A stretch of 64,000 bases of DNA from Callaeas wilsoni (Eukaryota > Chordata > Aves > Passeriformes > Callaeidae). Shown here one piece after another: positions 39,001 through 50,770 of the stretch. The stretch spans positions 1 to 64,000 of the forward strand of contig VWPU01009596.1 in assembly GCA_013398955.1 (NCBI GenBank), written 5' to 3'. Every line of letters starts with the position of its first letter. Within the stretch, counting starts at the first letter, position 1. A program made the position numbers and the translations under genes. Below the pieces are notes generated by a model, which searched no databases, was not told the DNA's origin, and saw only the letters and a list, made by a program, of their open reading frames with translations.

Positions 39001-40033
39001 TGTGCATGTACCTACTTCTCCCTATTATACAAAGACTACCATTTCTGACAGATGCTGCAAAGTCTTAATTTAATCCACAATGGGTTAAATGCCCACTGTG
39101 TGGCATTTTACAGCTCAGAAACAGACAGTTAGGCAGCCTGTGCTGCAGGCATGTAACAGGTATGAGCCAGTATCTCTGAGGCAGTGAGAGCACTTTAAGG
39201 TTTTGGAGCAAAGCCAGGCTTTAGTCATTCTTTCCCAAGGCTAATCCTGTGGAGTGCTCGTCCTCGTGCTGGTTTAATTTATCTGAGCATAATAGCGCAC
39301 GCTATCTCTCCTTAAGAGTGGGCAAGAAAGAAGGTGAGGCAACGACAGCAAACCAAAGCGCAGAACCTAACCAAAATGAACGCCTTGGCAGGAGGATTTA
39401 TCTCCAGTCCGAAGATTAACCCCGCTGTCTTCTCTTTAAAAATGTCAGAGTGCTGCCTCCCCTTTTGTTTGGGTTGGTGACTAAGAGCTTCACCCGTTGG
39501 TGGGAAAGTCAGATCCCTCTGACACATTCTTGATCCAAAGAGGAACAACCTGTGCAAGCTGGGGCCACGGCACCCTGTGTCAGAGCAGAGTGGGGCTCCC
39601 TTCACACACGGCAAAAACCATCCCAAGTACTGTTTTGTAAAAGAGGGTTTGGGTTTTGTTGGTTTTTGGTTTTTTGGGTTTTTTTTAAATCCTGTTTTAT
39701 TGTGAGGTAAGGGACACTCTAGACTTCCAGTATAGATTATTTCTAGGGATATGTCTTTGAAGGTGATCCTGAGACACAATAAACAGTATGCAGTTATTGG
39801 TGGAACATGAAGCACAAGGCCTTTATTGAATGAGGTACTGAGGCAGGATCCTGGAACAGCTGTGAAGGAAGCACAGCTCTGCAGCTATCCTTATGTGTTA
39901 GCATCTTTTAAAATTATCAATAATAACAGCAAAAATTTTACAGTAACCAAGTATGCTAATCAAGTGATAACATGTGATGTGGGATCATTTGGATCATATT
40001 TACACGGACTATTTTACTACAATGTGAAGCGTT
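30087..40033. other. Non-coding unique sequence
   Basis: A long stretch with no supported gene or mobile element. A (TTAA)6 tract lies at 30629-30652. T/G-rich tracts lie at about 31938-32005 and 39644-39690, and (ATC)5 at about 34238-34254. The longest frames are 39312-39815 minus (167 codons) and 38311-38772 minus (153 codons). The first owes a Lys/Pro/Asn-rich segment to the T/G-rich tract, and neither shows a domain. AATAAA occurs on the plus strand at about 39778 and on the minus strand near 39822, facing each other. Without a transcript this means little. Confidence 0.55.
30629..30652. repeat. (TTAA)6 microsatellite
   Basis: Six consecutive self-complementary TTAA units, bounded by gattttcc and tagtgg. 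Confidence 0.9.
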
Positions 40034-40184
40034 CAGTGATATCCCTGTAAATCATCTCTGGAAGTTCACTTACAGCATGTGTCTGGCTGCTCCTGTGAAA
40101 GACAGGGTCTTTTCTAAATACAGATGAAAACAGGGGACAGAGTCTCCTCCTGCTTCCATCAGCACACCCTACAGTCCTGGCACT
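40034..40184 (+). repeat. Left arm of a 150-bp inverted repeat
   Basis: Positions 40035-40184 align without gaps to the reverse complement of 41507-41656, by hand count about 126 of 150 identical (84%). The best-conserved blocks are gctcctgtgaaagaca-like (40088-40103), tgaaaacaggggacagagtc (40125-40144) and ccctacagtcctggcact (40167-40184). Both outer ends begin CAGTGAT when read inward. I recognise no repeat family in it. Flanking 8-mers do not match, so there is no obvious target-site duplication. Confidence 0.9.
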
Positions 40185-41506
40185 GCCTCACACAGAGCTT
40201 TAAAGAAGTTACCCAGGGAGAAAACCAACTCAGTGAGTTGCAACAATTTCCAAACCTAAAGAACATAGCAGCAAAAGGAAGTTTATTTAAAAAAAAAAAA
40301 ATTACACATTTTGAGAGCTTGCTCTTTATCTTGGAATTCTCGCTTTATTCAGATTTTATTTTTATGACACTGCGTGGACCCAGGTGGATGTAGGAGCACT
40401 TGGGAATGGCCCAGACCCATTCAAGCATCACTTGTGCCACTGGCACCATGCCTAGGGACTCATAATCAAAGCATTCAAAATGTACAAACCGTAGGGTGTT
40501 GTGCACTTCAAACAACGTGCCTGGCACCAGAGAGCTCCTCCTGAGCCCTTTCACAAAAATAGGCTGCTGCAGTCAAAACAGGATGATGTGCCTGACTGAC
40601 ATCCTAAAAACCTGGATGATTTCTTGTGTGTCTTCAACATAAAAAAGCAGCTACAGCCTCTTAAATCTCTGACAATCACATATTTGTGAGAATTTATCTT
40701 CATATGAGATTGTTAATAACATGGAAGTGGTGAATAAACAGGCAGTGAAAACACAATTTAAGAGGAAAAAAAACCAAACAATTAAACATTATTTACAGAA
40801 ATATTGGAATAGCTTTCCAGAGAAGGGAAGCTCATGAACATCCACGGATATTATTTTAATGGAAGGCTGGAGACAACTTGTGCACCAAAAACTGTCCACT
40901 ATCTCATACGGAACATTTGTGATAGTCCCTTCAAAACTTCAAATCAAGAACTTTGACAATCTTCACTCTTTCTTTACTTTCTAGCATACATGAAAGATGA
41001 AAGATGTATAATTTAGAAATGGTAGTTTTTTCTAAAAATGTTTCATATTTCATTGCATTTTTTTCTGTTTTTCAGTGTATTCAAGCCAAAATTGTCTGTG
41101 TTTAATCAAAGGAGACATATGAAAATCACTTTCCTAGTCACAGTGACCAACAGAGATAAATGACTACATATTGAGTGTGTGCCTGAGAGGATTCATGTAC
41201 AAATATGTTTGAATACATGAATTAAAGCAGGAGAAAAAAAAAAAAGGGCAAAAAATCATGTTTATCAAGATAATGGGTTTGCCTGAGGCCCCAGCTTCTG
41301 CTGCTTCTCCTGTTGAAGTTTCTCTATTTCTGTAAATGCATCACGAGCATCTGCAGAGTGCAGAACACAAAGAGAAGCAAGCCAGGGTCAGATCTTGGAG
41401 CACATCAAAGCAGGGCTCCGTGGAGTGGAGATGGAGTCTGCTTTGAAAACAGCACTGGCCAACATCCTTTGCCTTCCACGCAGGGGAGACCCACACTAAA
41501 TTCCTT
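40185..41506. other. 1.3-kb spacer between the inverted-repeat arms
   Basis: Unique AT-rich sequence with no transposase-like frame. The longest plus frame near the left arm (40124-40393, 89 codons) has no domain. A-runs lie at about 40269-40281 and 41232-41243. Confidence 0.6.
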
Positions 41507-41657
41507 AGTGCCAGGACTGTAGGGTACACGGACGGAAGCGGGAGGAGACTCTGTCCCCTGTTTTCACCCATATCTTGGAAAGACCTTGTCTTTCACAGGA
41601 GCAGCCAGGCACATGCTATAAGTGAACTTCCAGCAGTGACTCACGGTGGGATCACTG
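41507..41657 (-). repeat. Right arm of a 150-bp inverted repeat
   Basis: This is the reverse-complement partner of 40035-40184. The arm ends at cttccagcagtgactcacgg...atcactg. The match stops abruptly at both ends of the arm: inside at agtgccagg (41507), outside at atcactg (41657). A defined unit was therefore duplicated in inverted orientation. Confidence 0.9.
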
Positions 41658-43854
41658 GAAAAAAAGAAGGGAAGACAGCAGTTTTTCACAGTTTGTGAAG
41701 GTCTCTGAGCTAACCACACAGCTCAGGTCAATCTGAGACCATGAGCTCCAGCCCAGGCCTGAAATGGCTCAGCGTGCAGCTCTTGGCCCTGTGAGCTTCC
41801 TGTGACACTCCCCTGGTGTGGGGCAGAGTGTTTGCATGTGCCCATCTCTAACAATGCACCACTCCTGGGGTCGTGTCTCTCCTCTGGGAAATGCATGCTA
41901 CAGAACCATCTCCACTGAGCTGGACCAAAACAGAGTCAAGGCAGAGAGGAAAACCTTGTCCTCTAGTGTCTGGTGAAACACCTGCCTTGTTTTGGGGTAA
42001 GTAAAAGCTTGGTGCCTCTTACACCCCTCCTTTACCTCCTGCAATGAAGTGTTGATAAAAGAGATCTGAATTTCATCCCATGCCTATGTGACTTAACCCG
42101 TTCTCCTTTACATAAAGTACACCTCACCACAGTGCTTGAATTTTACACAAAATACAAGTTTTAGGGGTTTTTCCTCTGTATCTTGAGCAGGCATTGTGTG
42201 ACAGCAAGAGGCCAGTGGTTTTAAATACACTTGGAGATGTGTAATTTCCACTGCATACCTGTCGTGTATGAAAATGCTCAATGTACAAGGTGTAGAAGGG
42301 CCATAACCCAAGACACCTGAGAGATACTGCAGTTGAAATGGATGATATTCTAAAGCGTTCTCAAAAAGTTTAATTCCTGGAGGCAGAGATAAACTGCCAC
42401 CTTCATCTCAAGCTGTTTAAAAACCATTGGTTTTCCCACTTGCTTTTGGACATGAAAAGTACTCATTTAATTCGAAACTGAGTGCATGCTGTGGGTGGTC
42501 CAATAAGGGCACAAGTTTGTTTTCCTTCTGGTTTGTATTTTCTACCATTTTCCAGTGTGACAGAGAGAAAACAAAGAAATAAATTGTGAGGGACAACAAC
42601 CAAATAATGCAAAAGGCAGGACTGCCACTGGGTTTAACAAGTGAGTGCCTTTGCTTCCCCTTACCTCACCCCAGCGTGCTCAGGGGACAGCCAAGGACTC
42701 TCTTATGAGGAATTACCACTCCATTTCATGGTTTCTCTTTCCACCTACAGGCTGCAAACATCTGGGTTTGCTTTTATGACAGACTATGTGCCACCTGCAA
42801 AACAAAATACCCTTCCCAAAACTGTCTCCACCTGGCAGAGCTAAGAACTGTGTCGGGTTGCAAGAGTGGGAGGCAGCAAGGAGACACTGTCTCCTGGGAG
42901 CTCAAAACCACAAAGCCCCAGCAGCTTTCGGTGCACTTTTGGATGTCATCTTTGAAGAAAGCCTGACCTGATGAGGTTTCCACTGTGGTTTGTGTGATAC
43001 GCAAGTTGAGAGAAACTGCAGGGGCTGTGGAGCTCGGGAGTGGTTGTCAGGAACCCCTGGCATTGGAAGCACCTCTGTCCTGTCTTAGTTTAAGCTCAGA
43101 AGGTGACCCATCTGTGTGACAACTGGTTTTGTCCACTGCCTAGAGACTGTTTCGACCTTACGATAACTTTCCTTGCCAAAACCTGTGGACAGTGTCTATT
43201 ATCTGTAGGGGGAAAAAAAAAATAAATTAAAAAACAGTGCTATGAAATAGCTCCTCGACTGGACCTGGCTTTCACCCAGGCAGCGAGGAAGGCAGGCAGA
43301 ATGAGTTCAGGTCTGTCAGCACCTGCTTAAGGAGACATGTCCATGCTAACACCCAGCCAAGGAGTGATTCAGCCAACATAATGGCTGTGATGCCTTTGTT
43401 GGGTAAGTGCAACAGTGCAGAACAGAAGCCAAGCTGAGTGGAGCCTTGCCGTGCCCCTGGCAAGAACAGGCAAGGCAGAGTCCATGTGAAGGAAGGAAAA
43501 GTCAACTTAATTTTGCCTTTCAAGTGACAGTGAGCTCCCAGTTAAGTGGTTCCTACAGGGATCTGGGCAGCCATTTTCTTGCCAGGGCCACAATTCTTGG
43601 CTTTTTCAGCTGTGCCCAAAATAAAAGTGGTGCAGCACTGCAAAGGGAGGCTTTTCCTGCAAAATTTCAAATTCAGTTTTGCAGGCATGGGAGGTTTTCA
43701 ACAATACAGTTGTGGAAAATTACCTTCTCACCGGAAAGGACCACAGCATGAAGGTGAAGCCATACTGTGGTGAATCTAGATAGTTACAAAAAATAGCTGC
43801 TTATTTTGGACTGTATTTTATTCCATTGGGTTTTTGGAGGCTTTTAAAAATGTG
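41658..43854. other. Non-coding unique sequence
   Basis: No gene recognised. GC is somewhat higher at 42620-43080 and 43250-43480, where overlapping frames on both strands reach 114 codons without family resemblance. An A-rich run lies at 43210-43221. Confidence 0.55.
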
Positions 43855-43970
43855 TATATATACATGTATACTTATATGTGTGTGTATATTTATTCATACA
43901 TATATATTTTTTATATATATATGTATATAAATATGTATATAAATATATATACAAATATATATATAAAGAC
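43855..43970. repeat. AT/TA-rich dinucleotide-like region
   Basis: Degenerate (TA)n with TG interruptions (tgtatatatacatgtatac and so on), almost free of C and G. Open frames through it give Tyr/Ile-rich artefacts. Confidence 0.9.
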
Positions 43971-46707
43971 AAGAGACATGGTAATCTATTTAATTGAAAA
44001 TATTGCTCTTGGCCTAGCTAAATATGACCCACTTGTTCCTCTGTGCATAGAAATACTGTAATACACAACTTTTGTGGTGATGCTAGATCTTGATAATTTA
44101 AAAAAATCTTTGGTAGGGCACTTTATTGTCCTCCCAAAGTATATTGTGGTATGACAAGGATACCTTTTGGAATACTTTTAAAGCCAAATAATTTATTTAG
44201 TAGAAATGTGTATGCTTTCTGTGTACACAGTGTGAAAAATTCAGTCAAGGCAGCTGCAACCTCAAAGCACAAGGTTTGTAATTTACAAAGGTGTAAATTT
44301 TCTGTGTTCATCAGTGCGACCTTGGAAAGCATAGATTTTTTTTCAGAGTACAAATATATTTCTTAAGCTATCTATAATTCTTTGTGCCAAAAATTTCTTT
44401 TTACCTTCCCAGAAGATGTTTTGAAGGACGAAGTACAAACAATGGGTCAAGAACATGAAGGCTCAGGAATGTAAGTATAGATACATGTATTACTAAATAT
44501 AAATACATATGTATGTACATAAATGCAAACTCTATTTTTTTCTTTTTTTTTTTTCTTTTTAATTTTAACTCCTGGGGGAATGGTAATGCCTATTTATAAA
44601 CTTCTTCATAGCCTCAGCCAAATCAGCACTCAGAATAAATTAACACTCTGAATAAAAAAACAGAACACAGAATTTAGAGCGTGCCTTTTGTTCACAGTGA
44701 ATTCTGACGCACCCAGGTTGATGTGAACTCCTGTGTCACTTTCAATCTGGATGTACCCAGACTTCTGAACACAGAAAAATGCCTTTAAGACAGAGTCACA
44801 TTTTGCCCCTAGGTCTGTGCAGAACACAAACTCCTAAACAAAAAAACTTTCCAAGCTCCAAACCTGTTGTGGGCCTCTTTACGCAGTTGATATTTTTTCT
44901 TTCTTTCCCCTCTTTCAACCACCACAGCCCTTAGGCCAAGCTGGCACATGAAACTTCTCCATCACTCCAGAGTAAAACCAGTTTATCATGATCCAGATTA
45001 AAACACACACCGTGGTCCCTTGCAGCTGTAGGAATTTTGCCAATGCTGCTCCTTGTAGGAACTTAAAGATGTCCATCAACTGAGCTGTATCTCTTGGCCG
45101 GTTTTTGCATGAGCTCTTTTCTCTTTTTTTTTTTTTCCCCAAACACAGCAAAAATAAGGGTATGCAGAAGGCTTAGAAACTCTAAAAAGATTAATGAGGA
45201 TTGTTGAGGACATTTGTATTTCTTTTCACTTAAAACGAAACCTCCCCGGGGTGAACAGATCTAGAGCAGTTTAGGAACCCTCAGAATTTCAAGCAGGGGT
45301 CTTGCTAACAGCCTGGTTTAGGGAGTATCAAGTGTTCTGTGAAATACTTTACCTGACCTCTCAGGAAGATTTTTTTCAGCCCTCAGCATGCTTCACACAC
45401 ACAGCTGGAGATTTTTTCAGGCAGTATTATCACCGAGTTTGTTTGGGGGAACACCACTCTTCAGTGCAGGCCTGCCCCATATATATTATGTCTCTTTTGG
45501 AGGCATTTCTTTTTCTTGGCAGCTGGAATTTGATAAACTGTGTTTTCTTCTTAACCCTGTTACTGACACAGCATGCATTTTCAGTCAAGTGCTTAGCATT
45601 TAATTTCTGTAGGCTGCAGGCCAACCTTTTTAGCCCAGTGTTTGGGGGTGGGTTGTGTTAGGATCTCGTGAGGATGCTCAGCTCTTGAATATCATCACAC
45701 GACCTACGAAATTTACGGTGTGTTTGTGTGTTTTTTACAGTGTGGGTTATAAAATCCTGAGCAACAAGAGGAGCAGTGTCGTTTTCCAACCTGCAGCTAA
45801 GGTTTTCTGCAGTGTTCCTGTTCTGTCGCTTGTGGGTGGGGCTCCCCCAGGATTCCACATCACCTGATTTTCTGTGCCTACTTCCACTTACCAAAAATTT
45901 TCAGCTGGGTCAACTTTCTCTATTACCAGTTCGAGCTCAGCAAGTGGGTTAGGGCCATGCCAAGCTGTGGAGCATGTTTTAATTTTTCACTGTTTCCTGG
46001 GTTTTGGTTTCTTCGGAAGGTTTAAAGTCTGCCACAGCCATAGTGGCCTGGAAGCAGGAGTGGAATTTCAGAGGAAGAACTGATGTGATGCTGAAAATGC
46101 CATGCAGTTCATCAAGGCTCAAACCACAGTACAGCTGCTTTTTTCCTGGAAGGCTCTTCCATCCCCCAGCTTCCTCTGGCATAAAACCTTTGTTTGTTCA
46201 CATCCCTAATGTTTTTGGGTTTTTTTTCACTTTTTTTGAGCCCATTCAGCCACTGCCATTCATGATTTACCTTGGGACGTATTTTTTGCTTTAGAAGCAA
46301 GAAAAATAAAATAATTCATGTCTGCTCTCAGGAATACAAGCATGGATGGAATTTAAATGTTGTTCACAAAAAGTCTTTTCACAGATGGGAGAAATTGTGT
46401 CTTATTTCATGCTCATTCCTACTCCATCCACTAGTTTCTGTTTGGAGATAGGTATCAGTCAGAGTGAGTAAATACAGGAGAAATCATCACCAGTATTTTG
46501 AAGTTTGCAATCAATACTAATCACCTTGGTTCTGTCTCGACACAAAATAGGCACATATTAAAAGGCATTGTAAAATATGCTGGGCTTTCTGGGGGTCTAT
46601 TGTGTACAAAATACAGAAAAGGGACAAGTGATGAAGAAAGAGAAAGAGAATGAAAAGCAAAAGAATAAGAAAGGGAAAAAAAAGTATTTTGCTGCAGTTG
46701 AGAAAGA
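43971..46707. other. Non-coding unique sequence
   Basis: No gene recognised. A T-rich run lies at 44534-44562 and another at about 45124-45136. Short frames (such as 44630-44827 minus, 45302-45661 plus) show no domain. Confidence 0.55.
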
Positions 46708-46814
46708 GGAAGGAAGGTGCGGAAGGAAGGAAGGTGCGGAAGGAAGGAAGGAAGGAAGGAAGGAAGGAAGGAAGGAAGGAAGGAAGGAAGGAAGGAAGGA
46801 AGGAAGGAAGGAAG
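46708..46814 (+). repeat. (GGAA)n microsatellite
   Basis: Imperfect aggaaggtgcggaagg-type units are followed by about 19 uninterrupted GGAA units from 46737 to 46814. GGAA is the core recognised by ETS-family factors, and long arrays can act as regulatory elements in mammals. That is a parallel, not evidence here. Frames through it give Lys/Glu/Gly or Pro/Ser/Phe repeats, which are artefacts. Confidence 0.95.
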
Positions 46815-48273
46815 TTTTTCAAACTTGATTCAGAAAGATGAATAGGTAAGTATAATGTGTAAATTAGTGTATATTTGATAAAAAGAATAAATAATTTTTA
46901 AAAATTAAAAAACAAATTAAAACCAAATCACAAGGCTAGAAAGGAGAAATAAACAAAACCTAAAGTGACTTCAAAACCTGCAAAACTCCCATCTACTTCC
47001 CGCCACTTGGCCATACTCCCTAGAACATTTTTATTCTTTGCCCTGCCATGAATACACTAGGCATTAACTATTTCCTTCCCTGTCAGGAGTTTCCATTGAC
47101 CCTTGATTATTTACTGTTCTACACACCCAGTCTTCCAGGGCACAGGTAATCAGAATGCTATCAGAGTGGTTTAGCTCCCAGGAAAAATAAAATACATAGA
47201 GGAATACACAGGAGTACAGCACTCAGCATCTGAGCAAGAAAGCCTTTTAGGCATAAAACAAGAAAGGACAGAATCTGATCTATTACCCACACTGAATCAT
47301 CCCTTGGGAAAGGACAAGTGCATTTCCAGAACTGGTGAGACTAGCAGACGCAGAAGGCATTGCAGCCTTATTGTGAACTGTCCTTTAAAAGAACTGGGGG
47401 AGGGACACCAGAGATGTGTTCAAACAGAGTCCTCCAGAAACAGGCTGCGAGGCTTCTAATAATGTTCCAAAGTGATAAATCAAATGAGACAGGAAAAAAA
47501 AAGACAACAGCCAAACCCAGGAATCTGCAAATTCAGCAAAGCAATAGTAGGTTTGTGGGATATCATCACTTTCAGCAGCCAGAGAAGGAGTGAGGGGGAA
47601 AGGCATGTAACAGGCATTGCAGAAGGGGAGGAAATGGGATTTTGGTCCTCAGTGCTTCTCTGGGCACTGTCACAAGCGAGAGGCCGTGTGCTCAGCACTT
47701 GGAGTGCTCTACCCTCGGCAAGCTCTTTCAACAAGACACTGAGGTAATGTGAGAGAGCAGTGAATGTCTCAGAGAAGCAATGTGCTTGGTGTGCAGTGCT
47801 GTTCTTCCAGCACTGCCATTGGACTCTTTTTACGCCCTGCACTGAGCTATTTCTCTTACATGTGCCTCAGCTTTCCTGTGCACCTCAGGCCATACACATT
47901 TCCTTGGTCGTTGTTTCAGACCAAGCTCTCTCGCCCACCACAGCACCCTCAACAGAGGTTCACATTCTGGTTCCAGGGAAATCGGATTTATGATTACCCC
48001 ACCATGAATCAAACCAGTCCACACTGTTTGGTGGTGCAGTTTTGACCAGCTTTATGCAAATAGCATGGTGCAGGCGATAAACCTGCTCAGGGCTATTTGC
48101 CCTGTCTGCCCAGGTGAGGGTGAGTGCCAGGAATCTGGCATGGCCAGGTCCCAGCATCCCACAGGGAGAGGGCTTGTGCTGTTAAACCTGAGTTTTGAAT
48201 GGATTTCACTTCTTGTGTGGGCTCACAGAGCACGGAAAGGCCAATTTCAGAGTCAGAGGATGGCACAGCAGCC
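46815..48273. other. Non-coding unique sequence
   Basis: AT-rich at 46860-46930, then mixed. Overlapping frames on both strands at 47.4-48.2 kb (up to 120 codons) have no recognisable family. Confidence 0.55.
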
Positions 48274-48490
48274 TCCAGGAGCTCTCCCATCACGTACATC
48301 AGTAACCAACCACTCGCCCTCACCTCAGCCCTCCTCTTACTCCCAACCTCCCCTTGCCCCTCCACCCGCAGTGGGATGGAAGGAGAAGGGAATCAGAAGA
48401 GCAAAATCAAGAAAAGTTGCTCAAAATAAAGACAGTTTAACAAGCAAGGCAAAGTTGTACACACAAGCCAAGCAAAAATTTTTGGTATCC
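48274..48490 (+). mobile_element. Degraded ERV-type LTR fragment (same family as 24225-24779)
   Basis: Shares ordered segments with the repeat at 24.2 kb. The clearest are ataaagacagtttaacaagc (48427-48446) against acaaagacagtttaatagga, followed by tgtacacacaagccaagcaa against tgcacacacaagcaaagcaa. There is also gtgggatgg at about 48371 against gtgggatac at about 24286. It ends abruptly near 48490, so only the first part of the element remains. The 48065-48517 plus frame (150 codons) runs through it and is not a host gene. Confidence 0.65.
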
Positions 48491-50669
48491 CAGTTCTATA
48501 CAAGTATATTTCTATAAAGCATAGAAATAATGCTGCAGGAAGGAATTCTACTTTTTATCTCCCCTGTAATCCCAGCATGAAACAGGAGTTAAAAAGAAAA
48601 ACAGACCAGGAGCACTTTGATTAAATGTTATAGTAATGTTTTTTCCCTAACTAACGTGTTGCAAGAAACAAAGCTTTTCTTAAAACCAGTTTGAAATAGG
48701 ACTTAAAGGAGAACCTTTGATATTTATAGGAGAATGAGAAGCATCAGAATATGAAGTCTGCAAATACTAGTAGCAATCTGTTCAGAATTTGAGCTCTTTA
48801 AATAAGAGACACTTCTTTGCTGAACATGTTTTTCCTGTCAAACTTACTTTAAAAAAATTTTCTTTTTTTCCTTTGTTTCCTTCCAAAGTGCAGTGAGACA
48901 CCACAATAGGTCTTCTTTAAACAGAGTCTTATTTTATTAAGGATAATGAAAGGTTTAGTTCATCTTCTATGCATGGTACCGTCATTCTGGCGACAGTGTA
49001 AACAGATATTTTAAGTGCAGATTAAGAATTACATTATTACATTCTCTGCACAGAGAAGTGCTTGGTTTAAAAGTGAAGATAATTATCCACAGATATTAGG
49101 GAAATGGTGCCAAAAGAACCTCAGCGAATTGTTCAATAATTCCTTGAATAAAATTCTCAAAACCACATTTAATCTCCTTTAAAGAGAAGAACTGACATTT
49201 TTTTAGATTTTTCTCTGATAAAAGACTGGATTTAGAACTCTGGTTGCTAAAACAAAAGAATCTTAAACATGACTTGATTACAATCTGAAACAGCACATCA
49301 GGATCTGATAGAAGTAGTTCCCTGACTCTGAAGCAAAGAGAGGAATGATTGTCTGGCAGTTGGTGATAGAAAAATTAAATTTAAATGTAAATTATAAATG
49401 AGAATAATTAACTACTAAAACAACCTATCAAAGGGGTTTTTTTGTTTGTTTTTTAACAGAGAACATTCTTTTCAGTGAGAGATTTCTTTTTTGCAGGGAT
49501 TGATAACTTTGTGGAAAGACTTTTGGAAAATGTTCATTCATTTCCTCAAATTTGAACTTTCTTTAAGGTTATGCCTAATATTATTCTTTTGCAAAAAAAA
49601 AAATCAGATAAAGATTAGGTGCTTAACACCCAATCCACATGCTATTGTATTTAAGATTGGTTGAAACTTCCTCTTATACAGTAATTTGAGAATTTCAGTT
49701 CTCAATCTCAGCTGAAGAAACCTGAACTCAGATATTTCATCTGAGATTTCTTCTAAGGGACTTTTTTTTTCCAGCCAGCTGTAATCTCCATCACCTGGAA
49801 TTGCTGCCTCAAGGACAGATCACATTCCAAAACACAAGATAAAGTTCCACTGAAAATTTGTAGATTTGAGACTGCAAAAAAAGGATGAAACTCTTTGATG
49901 CAGTGAGTATGGTGGAAGACATATTCATGCATTTCCATGCAGCTGAAAAAAAATAATCCTTGTATTGTATTTCTGTGTGTTACTAAAACAGTATTAGAAC
50001 TCAAGTGAGCTGGTATTTTGGCAGTTCTTTCATTATAAAACTAAACATAAGCACAGTTTTTCCCTGTCCAAATGAACAGGTATGGCTTTATGTTCTTGAG
50101 TTTCAGATAAATTTGACTTTCAGAAATTAAGACTTTTAGCATAGTAACCTTTTATTATTACTGCAGATGTTCTGGAATGCAGACTACCTTCCATAAATGG
50201 AAAAATCTCCAAGGAACATTATGTTTCAAATTTTAGCCTTAGCTAAATATAAACAAATTTTTAAAAAAGTAAAGAAAGGTAGCCCTTTCACGAGGAAGTT
50301 CAGTGAGTCGGATGAAGTATCATGAAATCCAGTAGGCACTTGAAGATTGACCAATAATGCAGATATTTGAGATAAATTCCTTGGGTGCTTAGGGAGTAAC
50401 CTACAGAACAAGATTCAGACTTTATTTCCATGCTACCCCACCTTCTGCTGCACATTCCTTAGCACTCGGAATTGCTAAATACAATTAATTCTTTTTAAGC
50501 GGCTGTGGACAATTTATTTTAAGAAATAACCTAGAAACAGACTTTTGTGCGGGGTATTTTTTTGATGTTTCTCTTTCTCTCTCTTGTTTCTTTGGTATAA
50601 ATGTTATTTGTCTTTGGAGGAAATATACATGAAAAAAAATTACGATCCCATTTGACCTGAATTAAAAAC

Positions 50670-50687
50670 CTGACAGGAACCTGTCAG
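50670..50687. repeat. 18-bp perfect palindrome
   Basis: ctgacagg-aa-cctgtcag: 8-bp arms around a 2-base centre. It lies 64 bp from a second, 19-bp palindrome. Confidence 0.9.
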
Positions 50688-50751
50688 AGCTGCAATTGCA
50701 AATCCTGAGCCCTTGCAAAGGCTGTGTTTCTCATGGGAATGCTTGGAAATG

Positions 50752-50770
50752 CTGCTGTTAGTAACAGCAG
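50752..50770. repeat. 19-bp perfect palindrome
   Basis: ctgctgtta-g-taacagcag: 9-bp arms around a single base. The half-site taacagcag contains a TAACNG-like Myb core. Binding is speculative. Confidence 0.9.

Noticed and set aside
39312..39815. Longest minus-strand frame, 167 codons
   Set aside because: No recognisable domain. Part of it is Lys/Pro/Asn-rich because it crosses a T/G-rich tract, and no splice or promoter context supports it.
40034..40185. Left arm alone as a MITE (starts CAGTG, ends CACTG)
   Set aside because: The right arm lacks the second terminus (it ends cactaagg) and no 8-bp target duplication flanks either copy.
46517..46841. Frames with repeated KEGR or PSFL units
   Set aside because: Direct translation of the (GGAA)n array.
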